From: NCEH01 sp043195125
Lineage (GTDB): Bacteria > Pseudomonadota > Alphaproteobacteria > Rhizobiales > Xanthobacteraceae
Direction: 5' to 3' (one strand)
Assembly (NCBI RefSeq): GCF_043195125.1
Contig: NZ_JBAFWR010000005.1
Length of the DNA stretch: 64,000 bases
Shown here: positions 27,030 to 35,565 of the stretch, piece by piece
Layout: each line of letters starts with the position of its first letter
Position numbering within the stretch: position 1 is the stretch's first letter
Translations under genes and position numbers: made by a program
Notes under the pieces: model-generated
What the model was told of the DNA's origin: nothing
Seen by the model: only the letters and a program-made list of their open reading frames with translations
Databases searched by the model: none

Positions 27030-29021
27030 TTATTCCGCCGCCGCCGGCAACGCGCCACGCCGCATGCGCGCGGGCCTCGGCGCTCCGACGCGCAGCCGCC
27101 GGTCAGCCAGCGAGAGCAGCCCGCCAAACGCCATCACGATGGCGCCGAGCCAGATCAGGGTCACGAATGGCTTCCAGGTTGCGCGCATGGAGAGGCTGCC
27201 GTCCGGGTGCTCCTCGCCGATGGAAACGTAGAGCTGGCTGAAGCCGAAGGTGCGGATGCCGGATTCGGTGGTCGCCATCTGCCGGGCGGCGAACTGACGC
27301 TTTGCGGCCTCCACGGTGCCCTGGGAAACGCCGCCGTTGCGGATTTCGAACACCGCGACGCGGGCGGAATAGTTCGGCCCGGCGCGATTGTCGACACGGG
27401 CCAAGGTGAGGTCCCGGCTGCCGATGGTCACGGTTTCACCCACCTTGACCGCGGCGATCTTCTCCAGGCTCCAGGCGCTCTCGCACACGATGCCGAGCAG
27501 GCAGACGCCGACGCCGAGATGGGCGATGGCGGTGCCGAAGGTGGAGCGCGGCAGGCCAGTGAGGCGGCGCACCGCAAGGCGCGCGGACACCCGCCCGATG
27601 CCGGCGCGCTCGGCAATGTCCGTCAGCGCCCCGGCGATGATGAACACGGCAAGGCCGATGGCCACCGGCGCGAGCACGGGCCCGCGCGTCTCGCTCGCCG
27701 CCGCCGTCACCACCGCCGCGACCACGGCAAAGCCGGCCGCCAGCATGAGCCGCTGGGCGACCCCGAGCAGGTCGCCCCGCTTCCAGGCCAGCAGCGGGCC
27801 GAACGGCATGGCGAACACCAGCGGCAGCATCAGCCCGCCGAACGTGAGGTTGAAGAAGGGCGGCCCCACCGTGATCTTGGCCCCGGTCAGCGCCTCGAGC
27901 GCGAGCGGATAGAGCGTGCCGACGAACACCGAGGCGGTGGCGGCGGTGAGGAAGAGGTTGTTGAACACCAGCGCGCCTTCGCGCGAGATCGGCGCGAACA
28001 GGCCGCCCTGGCGCAACTCCCCCGCCCGCAGCGCGAACAAGGCGAGGCTGCCGCCGATGAAGACCACCAGGATCGCGAGGATGAACACGCCGCGCAGCGG
28101 ATCGGTGGCGAAGGCATGCACCGAGGTCAGCACGCCGGACCGCACCAGGAAGGTGCCGATGAGAGAGAGGGAAAAGGCGAGGATGGCGAGAAGGATGGTC
28201 CACACCTTCAGGGCGTCGCGCTTCTCCATCACCACGGCGGAGTGCAGCAGCGCGGTGGCGGCGAGCCACGGCATCAGGGAGGCGTTCTCCACCGGATCCC
28301 AGAACCACCAGCCGCCCCAGCCCAGCTCGTAATAGGCCCAGTAGGAGCCCATGGCGATGCCGAGGGTGAGGAAGATCCAGGCCGTGAGCGTCCAGGGCCG
28401 CACCCAGCGCGCCCAGGCGGCGTCGATGCGCCCCTCGATCAGGGCAGCGATGGCGAAGGCGAAGGCGATGGAGAGGCCGACATAGCCGAGATAGAGCAGC
28501 GGCGGATGGATCGCGAGGCCGGGATCCTGTAGCACGGGATTGAGATCGCGCCCCTCGCCCGGCGGCGAGAGCACCCGCAGGAAGGGGTTGGAGGTGAGAA
28601 GGATGAACAGCAGGAAGGCGGTGGCGATGGACGCCTGCACGGCCAGCACGTTCGCCTTCAGCCGGTCCGGAAGATTGTCGCCGAACAGCGCCACCAGAGC
28701 GCCGAACACGGCGAGCACCAGGGCCCACAGCAGCATGGAGCCCTCGTGATTGCCCCAGGTGCTGGTGATCTTGTAGACGAGCGGCATCTGCGAGTGGGAA
28801 TTCTCCACCACATTGGCCACGGAGAAATCCGAGGTCACGTAGAGCGCGACGAGGCAGGCGAAGGCGCCGCCCACGAACACGAGCATGGCCAGGGCAACCG
28901 GCGCGGCAACGCCCATGAGCACCGGATCGCCCTTCGCCGCGCCCCAGGCGGGCACCACCATCTGCACCAGCGCCAAGGCGAGCGCGAGGATCAGGGCGTA
29001 TTGGCCAAGCTCTGCGATCAT
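27030..29021 (-). CDS. ccmF: Haem lyase CcmF (CycK)
   Basis: A 663-residue polytopic membrane protein with about fifteen helices that, with CcmH, attaches haem to apocytochrome c. The haem-handling WWD segment is clear (GWGGWWFWDPVENASLMPWL), and the flanking histidines that coordinate haem lie in HPPLLYLGY and in the helix after ALLHSAVV. A large C-terminal periplasmic domain (about 430-610) precedes the last helix, as in the family. Its ATG overlaps the ccmE stop by four bases (ATGA), so CcmE and CcmF are co-translated. Confidence 0.97.
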   Translation of the reverse strand: MIAELGQYALILALALALVQMVVPAWGAAKGDPVLMGVAAPVALAMLVFVGGAFACLVALYVTSDFSVANVVENSHSQMPLVYKITSTWGNHEGSMLLWALVLAVFGALVALFGDNLPDRLKANVLAVQASIATAFLLFILLTSNPFLRVLSPPGEGRDLNPVLQDPGLAIHPPLLYLGYVGLSIAFAFAIAALIEGRIDAAWARWVRPWTLTAWIFLTLGIAMGSYWAYYELGWGGWWFWDPVENASLMPWLAATALLHSAVVMEKRDALKVWTILLAILAFSLSLIGTFLVRSGVLTSVHAFATDPLRGVFILAILVVFIGGSLALFALRAGELRQGGLFAPISREGALVFNNLFLTAATASVFVGTLYPLALEALTGAKITVGPPFFNLTFGGLMLPLVFAMPFGPLLAWKRGDLLGVAQRLMLAAGFAVVAAVVTAAASETRGPVLAPVAIGLAVFIIAGALTDIAERAGIGRVSARLAVRRLTGLPRSTFGTAIAHLGVGVCLLGIVCESAWSLEKIAAVKVGETVTIGSRDLTLARVDNRAGPNYSARVAVFEIRNGGVSQGTVEAAKRQFAARQMATTESGIRTFGFSQLYVSIGEEHPDGSLSMRATWKPFVTLIWLGAIVMAFGGLLSLADRRLRVGAPRPARMRRGALPAAAE

Positions 29022-29497
29022 TGCACGGCGCTCCGCGCGGGTGCTGGCGCGGGCGGCCCGCCGGGCTCGCCCTCCTTCCAGTGCCCCTGCTTCTTCAAGG
29101 CGTCGGCGACTTCGCGCGGCATATAGCGCTCGTCATGCTTGGCGAGCACGGTGTCGGCCTTGAAGGAACCGTCGGTCTGCACCACGCCCTCGGCCACCAC
29201 ACCCTGCCCCTCGCGGAACAGGTCCGGCAGGATGCCGGTATAGTTCACCAGCACGTGGGCATTGCCGTCGGTGACGGAGAAGCGCACCGCCGTGCCCTGC
29301 TTGTCCACGCTGCCCGCCTCCACGAGGCCCCCCAGGCGAAGCCGGGTGCCGGGCCCCACCTGGTGTTCGGCGATCTCGCTCGGCGAGCGGAAGAATACGA
29401 TGGTGTCGTTGAGCGCGGTCAGGATCAGGCCCGCGGCGAGCGCCAGCACGGCCAAGGCGGACCCGATGAGGATGAGGCGGCGACCTTTACGCGTCAC
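29018..29497 (-). CDS. ccmE: Haem chaperone CcmE (CycJ)
   Basis: A 159-residue protein anchored by one N-terminal helix (about 8-28) with a periplasmic OB-fold that binds haem covalently and hands it to CcmF. The haem-binding motif VLAKHDERYMP places the covalent His at 121 and the axial Tyr at 125, exactly as expected. The proline-rich C-terminal tail is of ordinary length. It overlaps ccmF by four bases. The 81-base gap to the upstream ccmI gene has no recognisable promoter, so all four genes probably form one transcript. Confidence 0.97.
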   Translation of the reverse strand: MTRKGRRLILIGSALAVLALAAGLILTALNDTIVFFRSPSEIAEHQVGPGTRLRLGGLVEAGSVDKQGTAVRFSVTDGNAHVLVNYTGILPDLFREGQGVVAEGVVQTDGSFKADTVLAKHDERYMPREVADALKKQGHWKEGEPGGPPAPAPARSAVQ

Positions 29498-29578
29498 GGC
29501 GATCTGCTCCCGGAGCGCACGGCCTGAGGCGGCGGCTCCCGCATGTGTCGATTAAGATGGTGCGGAACGCGTGCATTC

Positions 29579-30793
29579 TCAATTGCCCGCCTCCGGCCCG
29601 ATCTTCAATTCATCGGCAAGGGCGGCGAGGCGCGCCTGCGCAGGCGCATCGTCCGCAAACGCCGCGCGGGCGGAGGTGAGCGCCGCCGCCGCCTTGTCGC
29701 GCTCGCCCAGCACCATTCGGGCGCGGACGAGGCGCAGCCAGCCGTCGAGATCCTTCGGATCGGCGTCAAGGCGCTGCTGCAGCCGGTCCACCATGCCCTG
29801 GATCATCTGCGCGCGGCCCGCCGCGTCGAGCTGGGCCGCCGCTTGCACGTCCTGCGCCGTCGGGCCGGGCGGCACGCCGACGACCGGCGGCACCGGCGCC
29901 GTGTCCCGCCGCATCACCGAGCCGGAGGAGCCGGCCACCGAGGGTGGCGGCGGCACGGGTGCGCCGATCCGTTCGAGCGCCGTGCGCACCAGCCCCAGCC
30001 AGGGCGCATTCGGCGGAGAATCCTGCACCAACTTGGTCCAGATCGCTGCGGCTTCCGCCTTGCGGCCGTCCTGCTCGGCGGCAAGGCCGAGGAAATAGCG
30101 CGCACGGGGCGAGGTCGGGTCGAGTGCGAGCGCGGCCTGGAAGGTCGCGGCGGCATCCTTCGTCACGACGCCGTTGGCCTGCACCACCAGCGCCTCCCCC
30201 AGCGCCGCGCGGCGTTCCGAGGTGTCGCCGAGATATTGGATCGCCTGGGCATAGGCGCGCACCGCATCGTCCACGCGGCCGAGCCGCAGATAGACCGGTG
30301 CGAGGATCTCATAGCCCTGCCCGTCCCGGGGGTTGGCGGCGAGATGGTCCTCCACCTTGCGCACCAGGATGGCGACGTCGGTGCGGTCCGGCGGCGCGGC
30401 GAGGCGCGCGGCGAGCGGCGCACCGGGCAGGCCCGGCGTGCCGAGCAAGGCATAAAGGACCACGGCGGCCAGCGGCACGCCCACCAGAGCGAGGCACGCG
30501 GCCATCCGCCTGCGGGACCGGGCACGGACCGGATCCTGCGCCGGCTCGGGCGGGGCATCGGCTGCGGCGAGCATGCGGCGCGACACCTCGATGCGCGCGG
30601 CCTCGGCCTGCGCGGCGGGAAGCCGGCCGGACGCCTGGTCGCGCTCCAGCTCGTTCAATTGATCGCGATAAACGGCAAGGTCCGCCGCCGTCTCGTCTTT
30701 CAGCGGCCGGCGGCGGGCCAGCGGCCACAGCACCGCCATCACCGCCACGGCGGTCATCAGGGCGAAGGCTGCGAACAGGGAGGCTGGCATCAT
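29579..30793 (-). CDS. ccmI: Cytochrome c maturation protein CcmI (CycH)
   Basis: A 404-residue protein with two membrane segments (about 5-23 and 98-116) joined by a cytoplasmic leucine-zipper-like loop (VYRDQLNELERDQASGRL). A large periplasmic part contains TPR-type helical repeats (GRVDDAVRAYAQAI and similar). CcmI presents apocytochrome c to the CcmF/H ligase. It is the first gene of the cyc operon, the same order (H-J-K-L) as in rhizobia. Upstream lies a divergent small gene, so the operon promoter should be in 30794-30975. Confidence 0.92.
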   Translation of the reverse strand: MMPASLFAAFALMTAVAVMAVLWPLARRRPLKDETAADLAVYRDQLNELERDQASGRLPAAQAEAARIEVSRRMLAAADAPPEPAQDPVRARSRRRMAACLALVGVPLAAVVLYALLGTPGLPGAPLAARLAAPPDRTDVAILVRKVEDHLAANPRDGQGYEILAPVYLRLGRVDDAVRAYAQAIQYLGDTSERRAALGEALVVQANGVVTKDAAATFQAALALDPTSPRARYFLGLAAEQDGRKAEAAAIWTKLVQDSPPNAPWLGLVRTALERIGAPVPPPPSVAGSSGSVMRRDTAPVPPVVGVPPGPTAQDVQAAAQLDAAGRAQMIQGMVDRLQQRLDADPKDLDGWLRLVRARMVLGERDKAAAALTSARAAFADDAPAQARLAALADELKIGPEAGN

Positions 30794-30975
30794 CGTGCCC
30801 AGGCGTTAGCGGAGTAACGCGACGCTGCAAAGGATGCTTTCCGTCGCGGCGGCGCCGCGCCGCAGGGCGCTGGCGCACGGCTTTGCGCGCGCGGCGGTCG
30901 CGGCGCCGGCGGGTATCTGGTAAGGGAAGGGCACTCAGCCTTCGTGCCCGCATGGGCCGCACACAGGGGAATACC

Positions 30976-31374
30976 ATGGGACTGTTCGATTCGCTCGGGG
31001 CGCTCGGCCAAGGCGGCGGCCTGTTCGGCGGCCTGTTGAATTCCGTCCTCAGCGGCGGCCTGGGCCAGAATCTGCCCGCGATGCTCAACAGCGCGCTCGC
31101 CGGAACGCCTTACGGCAATCTCGACGGCCTTCTGGAGCAGCTCAAGTCCGCCGGCCTCGGTGAGCAGGTGACGTCCTGGCTGTCCAATGGCGAAAACCTG
31201 CCCATCAGCGCCACCGACCTGACCAATGCGTTGGACATGCCGGTGCTGGCGGAAGTGGCCGGCCGGCTCGGCCTGCCCGCAGACATGCTGCCCAATCTGA
31301 TGGCCCAATATCTTCCCGGCCTGATCGACAAGCTGAGCCCGAACGGCGCGCTGGAAACCCCGCCGCCGGTCTGA
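30976..31374 (+). CDS. YidB-like DUF937 protein
   Basis: A 132-residue protein that fits the YidB/DUF937 family: a Gly/Leu-rich N-terminus (MGLFDSLGALGQGGGLFGGL), repeated short helices, and a C-terminal segment LGLPADMLPNLMAQYLPGLIDKLSPNG close to the family consensus. Function is unknown. The ATG at 30976 follows a GGGGA site; the frame is open far upstream but that part is antisense to ccmI. It is divergent from ccmI and converges on the lipoprotein gene with a 10-base gap. Confidence 0.82.
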   Translation: MGLFDSLGALGQGGGLFGGLLNSVLSGGLGQNLPAMLNSALAGTPYGNLDGLLEQLKSAGLGEQVTSWLSNGENLPISATDLTNALDMPVLAEVAGRLGLPADMLPNLMAQYLPGLIDKLSPNGALETPPPV

Positions 31375-31384
31375 GCTGAAGGCG

Positions 31385-31837
31385 CTACGGCGCAACGGAG
31401 GTCCAGCTGCCTTCGCGGGCGACGCAGGCAATGCCGCGCGCCGCCTGCGGTTTCCCCTGTACATAAATGGTATGAGAGTAATCGCGGCATTTGAGATAGC
31501 CCGGCCGCGAATAGGCCGGGCCGGCGATGACCGTGCCATAGGCGCCGCTCTCGCCGCGCCAGCCCACCGGCGATCCGGGGCCGCCATTGTCCAGCGCGTT
31601 CAATTCTGCGGCATAGGCGCGTGCACGGTCCTGCTCGTCGAGGCCGCGTCCCAGCGGCCCGCCAACGAGGCCGCCCGGCCCGCCCGTATCGGCCGCACCG
31701 GTATCCAGAGACGGCAAAGCGAGCGCATTGGCCGCTGGCCCACCCGTCCCGCCGCTGCTGGCGCAGGCAGAGAGCCATAGGGCGGCTCCCAGGACGGCAC
31801 TCAGCCTGGCGACCGCCACCCCCATTCGCACGCCCAT
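31385..31837 (-). CDS. Lipoprotein with 17-kDa surface-antigen-like domain
   Basis: A 150-residue protein with a signal peptide ending in the lipobox LSAC (cysteine at about residue 25). A Gly/Ala-rich linker containing YAAELNALDNG follows, and then a C-terminal segment GYLKCRDYSHTIYVQG...GIACVAREGSWTSV. That last part matches the end domain of the RT0821/Lpp0805 17-kDa surface antigen group: two cysteines and a final W. It is therefore likely an outer-membrane lipoprotein exposed to the periplasm. The ATG at 31837 has GAGG five bases upstream. It lies between feuQ and the ccm operon on the same strand. Confidence 0.8.
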   Translation of the reverse strand: MGVRMGVAVARLSAVLGAALWLSACASSGGTGGPAANALALPSLDTGAADTGGPGGLVGGPLGRGLDEQDRARAYAAELNALDNGGPGSPVGWRGESGAYGTVIAGPAYSRPGYLKCRDYSHTIYVQGKPQAARGIACVAREGSWTSVAP

Positions 31838-31983
31838 GAACGCCTCATTTCTCCGCCCAAGGCCCGGCGTTGCCGCAGCGGGACGGGCATGACGAACCCA
31901 TGCCAAGGATTTAGGCGAATGGAAAACTTTGGCAAGCGCGGGCGGTGCCGCACCCAGGCGCCGCCATGCCATACGGATCGCAC

Positions 31984-33402
31984 CTAGATGGCTGGCAGGA
32001 TCAATTCCACCCGCAATCCGCCGATGGGCGCGGTGCCGAGGTCCAGCCGCCCCCCATAGAGCGCGGCCAATTCCTGCACGATGGAAAGCCCGAGGCCCGA
32101 GCCGGGCTTGCTTTCGTCGAGGCGCCGGCCGCGCCGCCCCACTTCGGCGCGCTTCGCCGGGCTGAGGCCCGGGCCGTCGTCATCGATGACGAAGCGCACA
32201 TAGGCGCGATCGGCCGGCGAGCGGGGCAGCTCGGCGAACATCTCCACCTCCACCCGGCTCGCCGCCCATTTGCAGGCATTGTCCACCAGATTGCCGAGCA
32301 TCTCTTCCAGATCCTGCCGCTCACCACGGAAGCGCAGGTCGTCCGTGATCCGCAGATCGATGGAGAGATCCCGATCGCGGTGGATCTTCTCCATGGTGCG
32401 CGCGAGCGAGACCAGGATCGGCCGCAGATCGCAGGCCGTGGTCGGAAGCGACACGCGCGCGGCCATGCGGGCGCGCTGGAGATGGTGGGAAATCTGGTCG
32501 CTCATGGTGCCGGCCTGATCGCGCACGCGCGCGGCCAGCGGATCGTCGCGGCCGCCGGCCTCGTTCATCAGCACCGAAAGCGGCGTCTTCAGCGCATGGG
32601 CGAGGTTGCCCACATGGGTGCGCGCGCGCTCGACGACCTCCTTGTTGGCGTCGATGAGGGCGTTCACCTCCCGCACCAGCGGCGCCACCTCCTCGGGATA
32701 GCTGCCCTCCAGCCGCTCGGTGGCGCCGGACCGCACCGCCGCCAGCGCCACCGAGAGCCGTCCCAGCGGCCGCAGGCCGAAGCGCACCTGGAACGCCACG
32801 ATCAGGAGGAACGCCAGCCCGAGCACACCGAAGGTGCCGAACAGCGCCAGGTTGAAGCTGGAACTTTCCTCGTCGATCTCTGAGGCATCCCCCGCCACGG
32901 AGATGATGAAGCGCCCCTCTTCGCCAAGATCGAGCACCCGCTCCACCACCCGCAGGCGCTGCCCCTCGGGACCTGGCAGATAGCCTTCCTGAAGCCCCTC
33001 GCGCGCAGCGGAAAGGTCGGTGCCGCCGAGGGAGGGCAGCACGGTTTCCACCAGCGAGCGCGAGGTCAGCAGCCGCTGCCCCCCACGGTCCACCCGCGCC
33101 ACCTGCCAATACCAGCCAGACAGCGGGAACAGGAACAAGGGGTCACCCAGCACCTGTGGCGGCGGAAGCTCGGTGCCGACCGAGGCCGGTCCGCCGGCGA
33201 TCTCGGCGACGATGGTCTTGAGATAAATATCGAGCCGGCGGTCGAAGGCGCGCTCGGTGCTGCCGCGATAGAGCGAGGACAGCACGAAGCCGACGATCAG
33301 CAGCACCGCCGCCGTCACCACCACCGCGGACAGGAACAGGCGGAACGCGAGCGACCCGCTGGCGCGGTTCGGGCCCGTCGGATCAGTCAGGGTTTCCACC
33401 AC
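31984..33402 (-). CDS. feuQ: Sensor histidine kinase, FeuQ-like
   Basis: A 472-residue membrane kinase. Helices at about 18-42 and 188-206 surround a periplasmic sensor of about 145 residues. A HAMP-like linker follows, then HisKA with VGNLAHALKTPLSVL (H269, HxxKTP type), and an HATPase with NLVDNACKWA, DDDGPGL and GSGLGLSIV. It follows the response regulator by 15 bases. In rhizobia the FeuP-FeuQ pair, which controls iron acquisition and cyclic glucan export, is linked to cycHJKL; the linkage is the same here, so I assign FeuQ from sequence type plus context. PhoQ-like is the alternative label. Confidence 0.75.
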   Translation of the reverse strand: MVETLTDPTGPNRASGSLAFRLFLSAVVVTAAVLLIVGFVLSSLYRGSTERAFDRRLDIYLKTIVAEIAGGPASVGTELPPPQVLGDPLFLFPLSGWYWQVARVDRGGQRLLTSRSLVETVLPSLGGTDLSAAREGLQEGYLPGPEGQRLRVVERVLDLGEEGRFIISVAGDASEIDEESSSFNLALFGTFGVLGLAFLLIVAFQVRFGLRPLGRLSVALAAVRSGATERLEGSYPEEVAPLVREVNALIDANKEVVERARTHVGNLAHALKTPLSVLMNEAGGRDDPLAARVRDQAGTMSDQISHHLQRARMAARVSLPTTACDLRPILVSLARTMEKIHRDRDLSIDLRITDDLRFRGERQDLEEMLGNLVDNACKWAASRVEVEMFAELPRSPADRAYVRFVIDDDGPGLSPAKRAEVGRRGRRLDESKPGSGLGLSIVQELAALYGGRLDLGTAPIGGLRVELILPAI

Positions 33403-33417
33403 CGGGGACGCTCCGCC

Positions 33418-34101
33418 TCATCGCGGCGCGTCCGGCGCCACGAGCAGATAGCCGAGGCCGCGCACGGTCTGGATGAGATCGCAGTCGATCTTCTTGCGCA
33501 GGCGGCCGACGAACACCTCGATGGTATTTGAATCCCGGTCGAAATCCTGGTCGTACAAATGCTCCACCAACTCCGCGCGCGACACGACGCGGCCGGTGTG
33601 GTGCATCAGATAGGACAGCAGGCGATATTCGTGGCTGGTGAGCTTTATGGCATTGCCTGCCACCGTCACCCGCCCGGAGCGCGTGTCGAGCCGCACCGTG
33701 CCGCACACCAATTCGCTCGTGGCGTGGCCCGTGGCCCGGCGCAGCAGCGCGCGGATGCGGGCGAGCACCTCTTCCATGTGAAACGGCTTGGCGACGTAAT
33801 CGTCGGCGCCGGCATCGAAGCCCTGCACCTTGTCGCTCCAGCGGTCACGCGCCGTGAGGATCAGCACTGGCATGATGCGCTGGGCCCGGCGCCAGGCTTC
33901 CAGCACCGAAATACCGTCCAGCTTGGGCAGGCCGATATCCAGCACCACGGCGTCGTAGGGCTCGGTCTCTCCCAGATGCCGCCCCTCCTCCCCATCGAAT
34001 GCGGTGTCCACCGCATAGCCGGCGTCGCCAAGGGCCGTCACCAATTGGCGATTGAGATCCGGATCATCCTCGACCACCAGCAGCCGCACGCCATTCCCCA
34101 T
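33418..34101 (-). CDS. feuP: OmpR-family response regulator, FeuP-like
   Basis: A 227-residue regulator. The receiver domain carries the acidic pocket in LLVVEDDPDLN, phospho-acceptor D55 (AVVLDIGLPKLDG) and the conserved K in DDYVAKPFHMEE. The C-terminal winged helix ends NTIEVFVGRLRKKID, with VRGLGYLL. It pairs with the kinase 15 bases downstream. The ATG at 34101 starts just before the receiver; further upstream codons are non-conserved and overlap the spanin gene. Only 64 bases separate it from the last gene of the GTA locus on the same strand, so read-through from that locus is possible. Confidence 0.8.
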   Translation of the reverse strand: MGNGVRLLVVEDDPDLNRQLVTALGDAGYAVDTAFDGEEGRHLGETEPYDAVVLDIGLPKLDGISVLEAWRRAQRIMPVLILTARDRWSDKVQGFDAGADDYVAKPFHMEEVLARIRALLRRATGHATSELVCGTVRLDTRSGRVTVAGNAIKLTSHEYRLLSYLMHHTGRVVSRAELVEHLYDQDFDRDSNTIEVFVGRLRKKIDCDLIQTVRGLGYLLVAPDAPR

Positions 34102-34165
34102 TTTCCCGTGACGCCCCACCATGCCAGAGCGCGGCCGTGATGTCAGGCGCATCAATGTGGCCGAA

Positions 34166-34387
34166 TCAATGCCAGCCACACAGGGCCATGCCCACCGCAT
34201 TGTGCGCCTTCGCCTGCCGGATGGTGGCATCGGTATCCGCGCGCGACCAAGTGATGGGCGCGGCACTGGCGCAGAACACCTTAGTCTCGGCGCCACCCGT
34301 CGTCGTCGCGCAGCCGCCCAGAATCGCGGTCACGCCGCTCAGCATCAGCGCGCGTGTCGCGCGCCGTATCGATCGCCCGTTGCGCAT
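34166..34387 (-). CDS. Outer-membrane spanin lipoprotein (Rz1-like)
   Basis: A 73-residue lipoprotein: signal sequence with lipobox LGGC (Cys26), then about 47 mature residues with two further cysteines (VFCASAAPITW and MALCGW). The segment TWSRADTDATIRQAKAHNA resembles small phage lipoproteins I recall from rhizobial prophages. Its first 107 bases overlap the end of the inner-membrane spanin gene in another frame, the hallmark of Rz/Rz1 pairs, in which the two proteins span the periplasm and fuse the membranes in the last step of lysis. It is the last gene of the GTA-type locus. The call rests on architecture more than sequence identity. Confidence 0.7.
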   Translation of the reverse strand: MRNGRSIRRATRALMLSGVTAILGGCATTTGGAETKVFCASAAPITWSRADTDATIRQAKAHNAVGMALCGWH

Positions 34388-34589
34388 CGCGTTCTCCCTT
34401 GGCTTCGCGATCGGTCCAACCCTGCTGGGCGCCCCTGCGCCCAGCGATGAAGACGAGCGCGGCGAGCCCCGCCGCGAGGGTCGCCCGGAGCCCCAGGAAC
34501 CAGCCGGCCGCGAGTGCCCCCGCAAGACCGAGGAGCGCCAGCAGCCACCAGGGCACCTGATAGACCAGCCATTCCCCGAGCATGCTCAT
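34281..34589 (-). CDS. Inner-membrane spanin (Rz-like), possible holin role
   Basis: A 102-residue protein with two hydrophobic stretches (about 12-33 and 35-50). A highly charged, helical, coiled-coil-like periplasmic or cytoplasmic tail (51-102) of Arg/Asp/Glu follows. Classical inner spanins have one helix; the second one leaves open that this protein also works as a holin. Its ATG overlaps the muramidase stop by four bases, and its 3' third is shared with the outer spanin gene. The gene order muramidase, Rz-like, Rz1-like is a standard lysis cassette. Confidence 0.7.
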   Translation of the reverse strand: MSMLGEWLVYQVPWWLLALLGLAGALAAGWFLGLRATLAAGLAALVFIAGRRGAQQGWTDREAKGERDAQRAIDTARDTRADAERRDRDSGRLRDDDGWRRD

Positions 34590-35467
34590 GGCCGCGCCCC
34601 CACGCCGGCGGTGGCGCCTGCCGCCTCGGTGAGGTCGAGAGCGCCCGCCTGCCGCGCCCGAGCGTGTTCCGCCCACCACACGGCGCCGATCCCGACACAG
34701 GTGAGCACGAGCCCGGCGAGGGTGAGGCCGGTGAACACCAGGGAGAGCGAGGGCGACCCGCTTGCCAGCGGCGCCACCTGCCGCGCTGCTTCCGCGAGCG
34801 CCGACGCCATCAGCCCGCCAGCCGCAGCGCCCGCACCGGCCTGTGGGCCGGGCAGCGGCGCGGCGCTCGACGCCGGCGCCTTGGCCGCCGCCAGCCCTGC
34901 ATCCGGCGGCAGTACCGGAACCAGCCCTGCGTCGCCGGTGGCACCCTGCTGGACCCAGGCGCGGCCCGCCTGCCGCACGTCGGCCACGCGACGGCTCCAG
35001 CCGGCACCGAACACCTTGAACGTGGCGAGGCTCTTCAGCATGGCCATCCGGCGGTCGCAGATCGCGTCCACCAGGCCGGCACGATCGACGCAGGCGGCCG
35101 CCGCCGCGAGCGTCACCGCCCCCACCGCCCCGTCCGCCGCAACGCCAAGCGCGCGCTGGAGCCATTTCAGCGATTGGGCGGGGCCGGAATTCACCGCGCC
35201 GTCGAACACCACATAATCGATGCCGGGCGGCAATTCGTCGGCGCGCACCGCATCCCAATACTGGCGGCGGTAGATCTCCACGAGCTCGGCGCGCTCCAGC
35301 AGCCGCACCGAGCGGCGCGGGGCGCCCTTGGCGGTGCGATAGGCGTCATACACCCGCTGGATCACACCCTGCATCGTGGGGCCGCCGGGATCGGCGGGGT
35401 GATCGCTATAGCCGCCCTCATGGACGAGCACGCGCGCCAGGGCCGCGTCGAAGCTGGACGCTACCAT
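34586..35467 (-). CDS. N-acetylmuramidase (GH108) endolysin with C-terminal membrane anchor
   Basis: A 293-residue peptidoglycan hydrolase. The N-terminal glycosyl hydrolase 108 domain carries the catalytic Glu17 in the family motif HEGGYSDHPADPGGPT. A peptidoglycan-binding type 3 domain follows (LKWLQRALGVAADGAVGAVT, about 99-120), then an Ala/Pro linker and one strong transmembrane helix at 241-265. The AGGAGG site five bases before the ATG at 35467 is among the strongest in the window; a GTG two codons earlier overlaps it. Such membrane-anchored enzymes are common in alphaproteobacterial phages and GTA-like loci. It is the first gene of the lysis cassette. Confidence 0.88.
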   Translation of the reverse strand: MVASSFDAALARVLVHEGGYSDHPADPGGPTMQGVIQRVYDAYRTAKGAPRRSVRLLERAELVEIYRRQYWDAVRADELPPGIDYVVFDGAVNSGPAQSLKWLQRALGVAADGAVGAVTLAAAAACVDRAGLVDAICDRRMAMLKSLATFKVFGAGWSRRVADVRQAGRAWVQQGATGDAGLVPVLPPDAGLAAAKAPASSAAPLPGPQAGAGAAAGGLMASALAEAARQVAPLASGSPSLSLVFTGLTLAGLVLTCVGIGAVWWAEHARARQAGALDLTEAAGATAGVGARP

Positions 35468-35565
35468 GCACACCTCCTATAATTTTTCGTTAAGACCGGG
35501 GATTGATTGGCGCGGCACGACCATTTCGGTCACGGACACCGCTTCGCCAGTAATGGGGACGTCAC

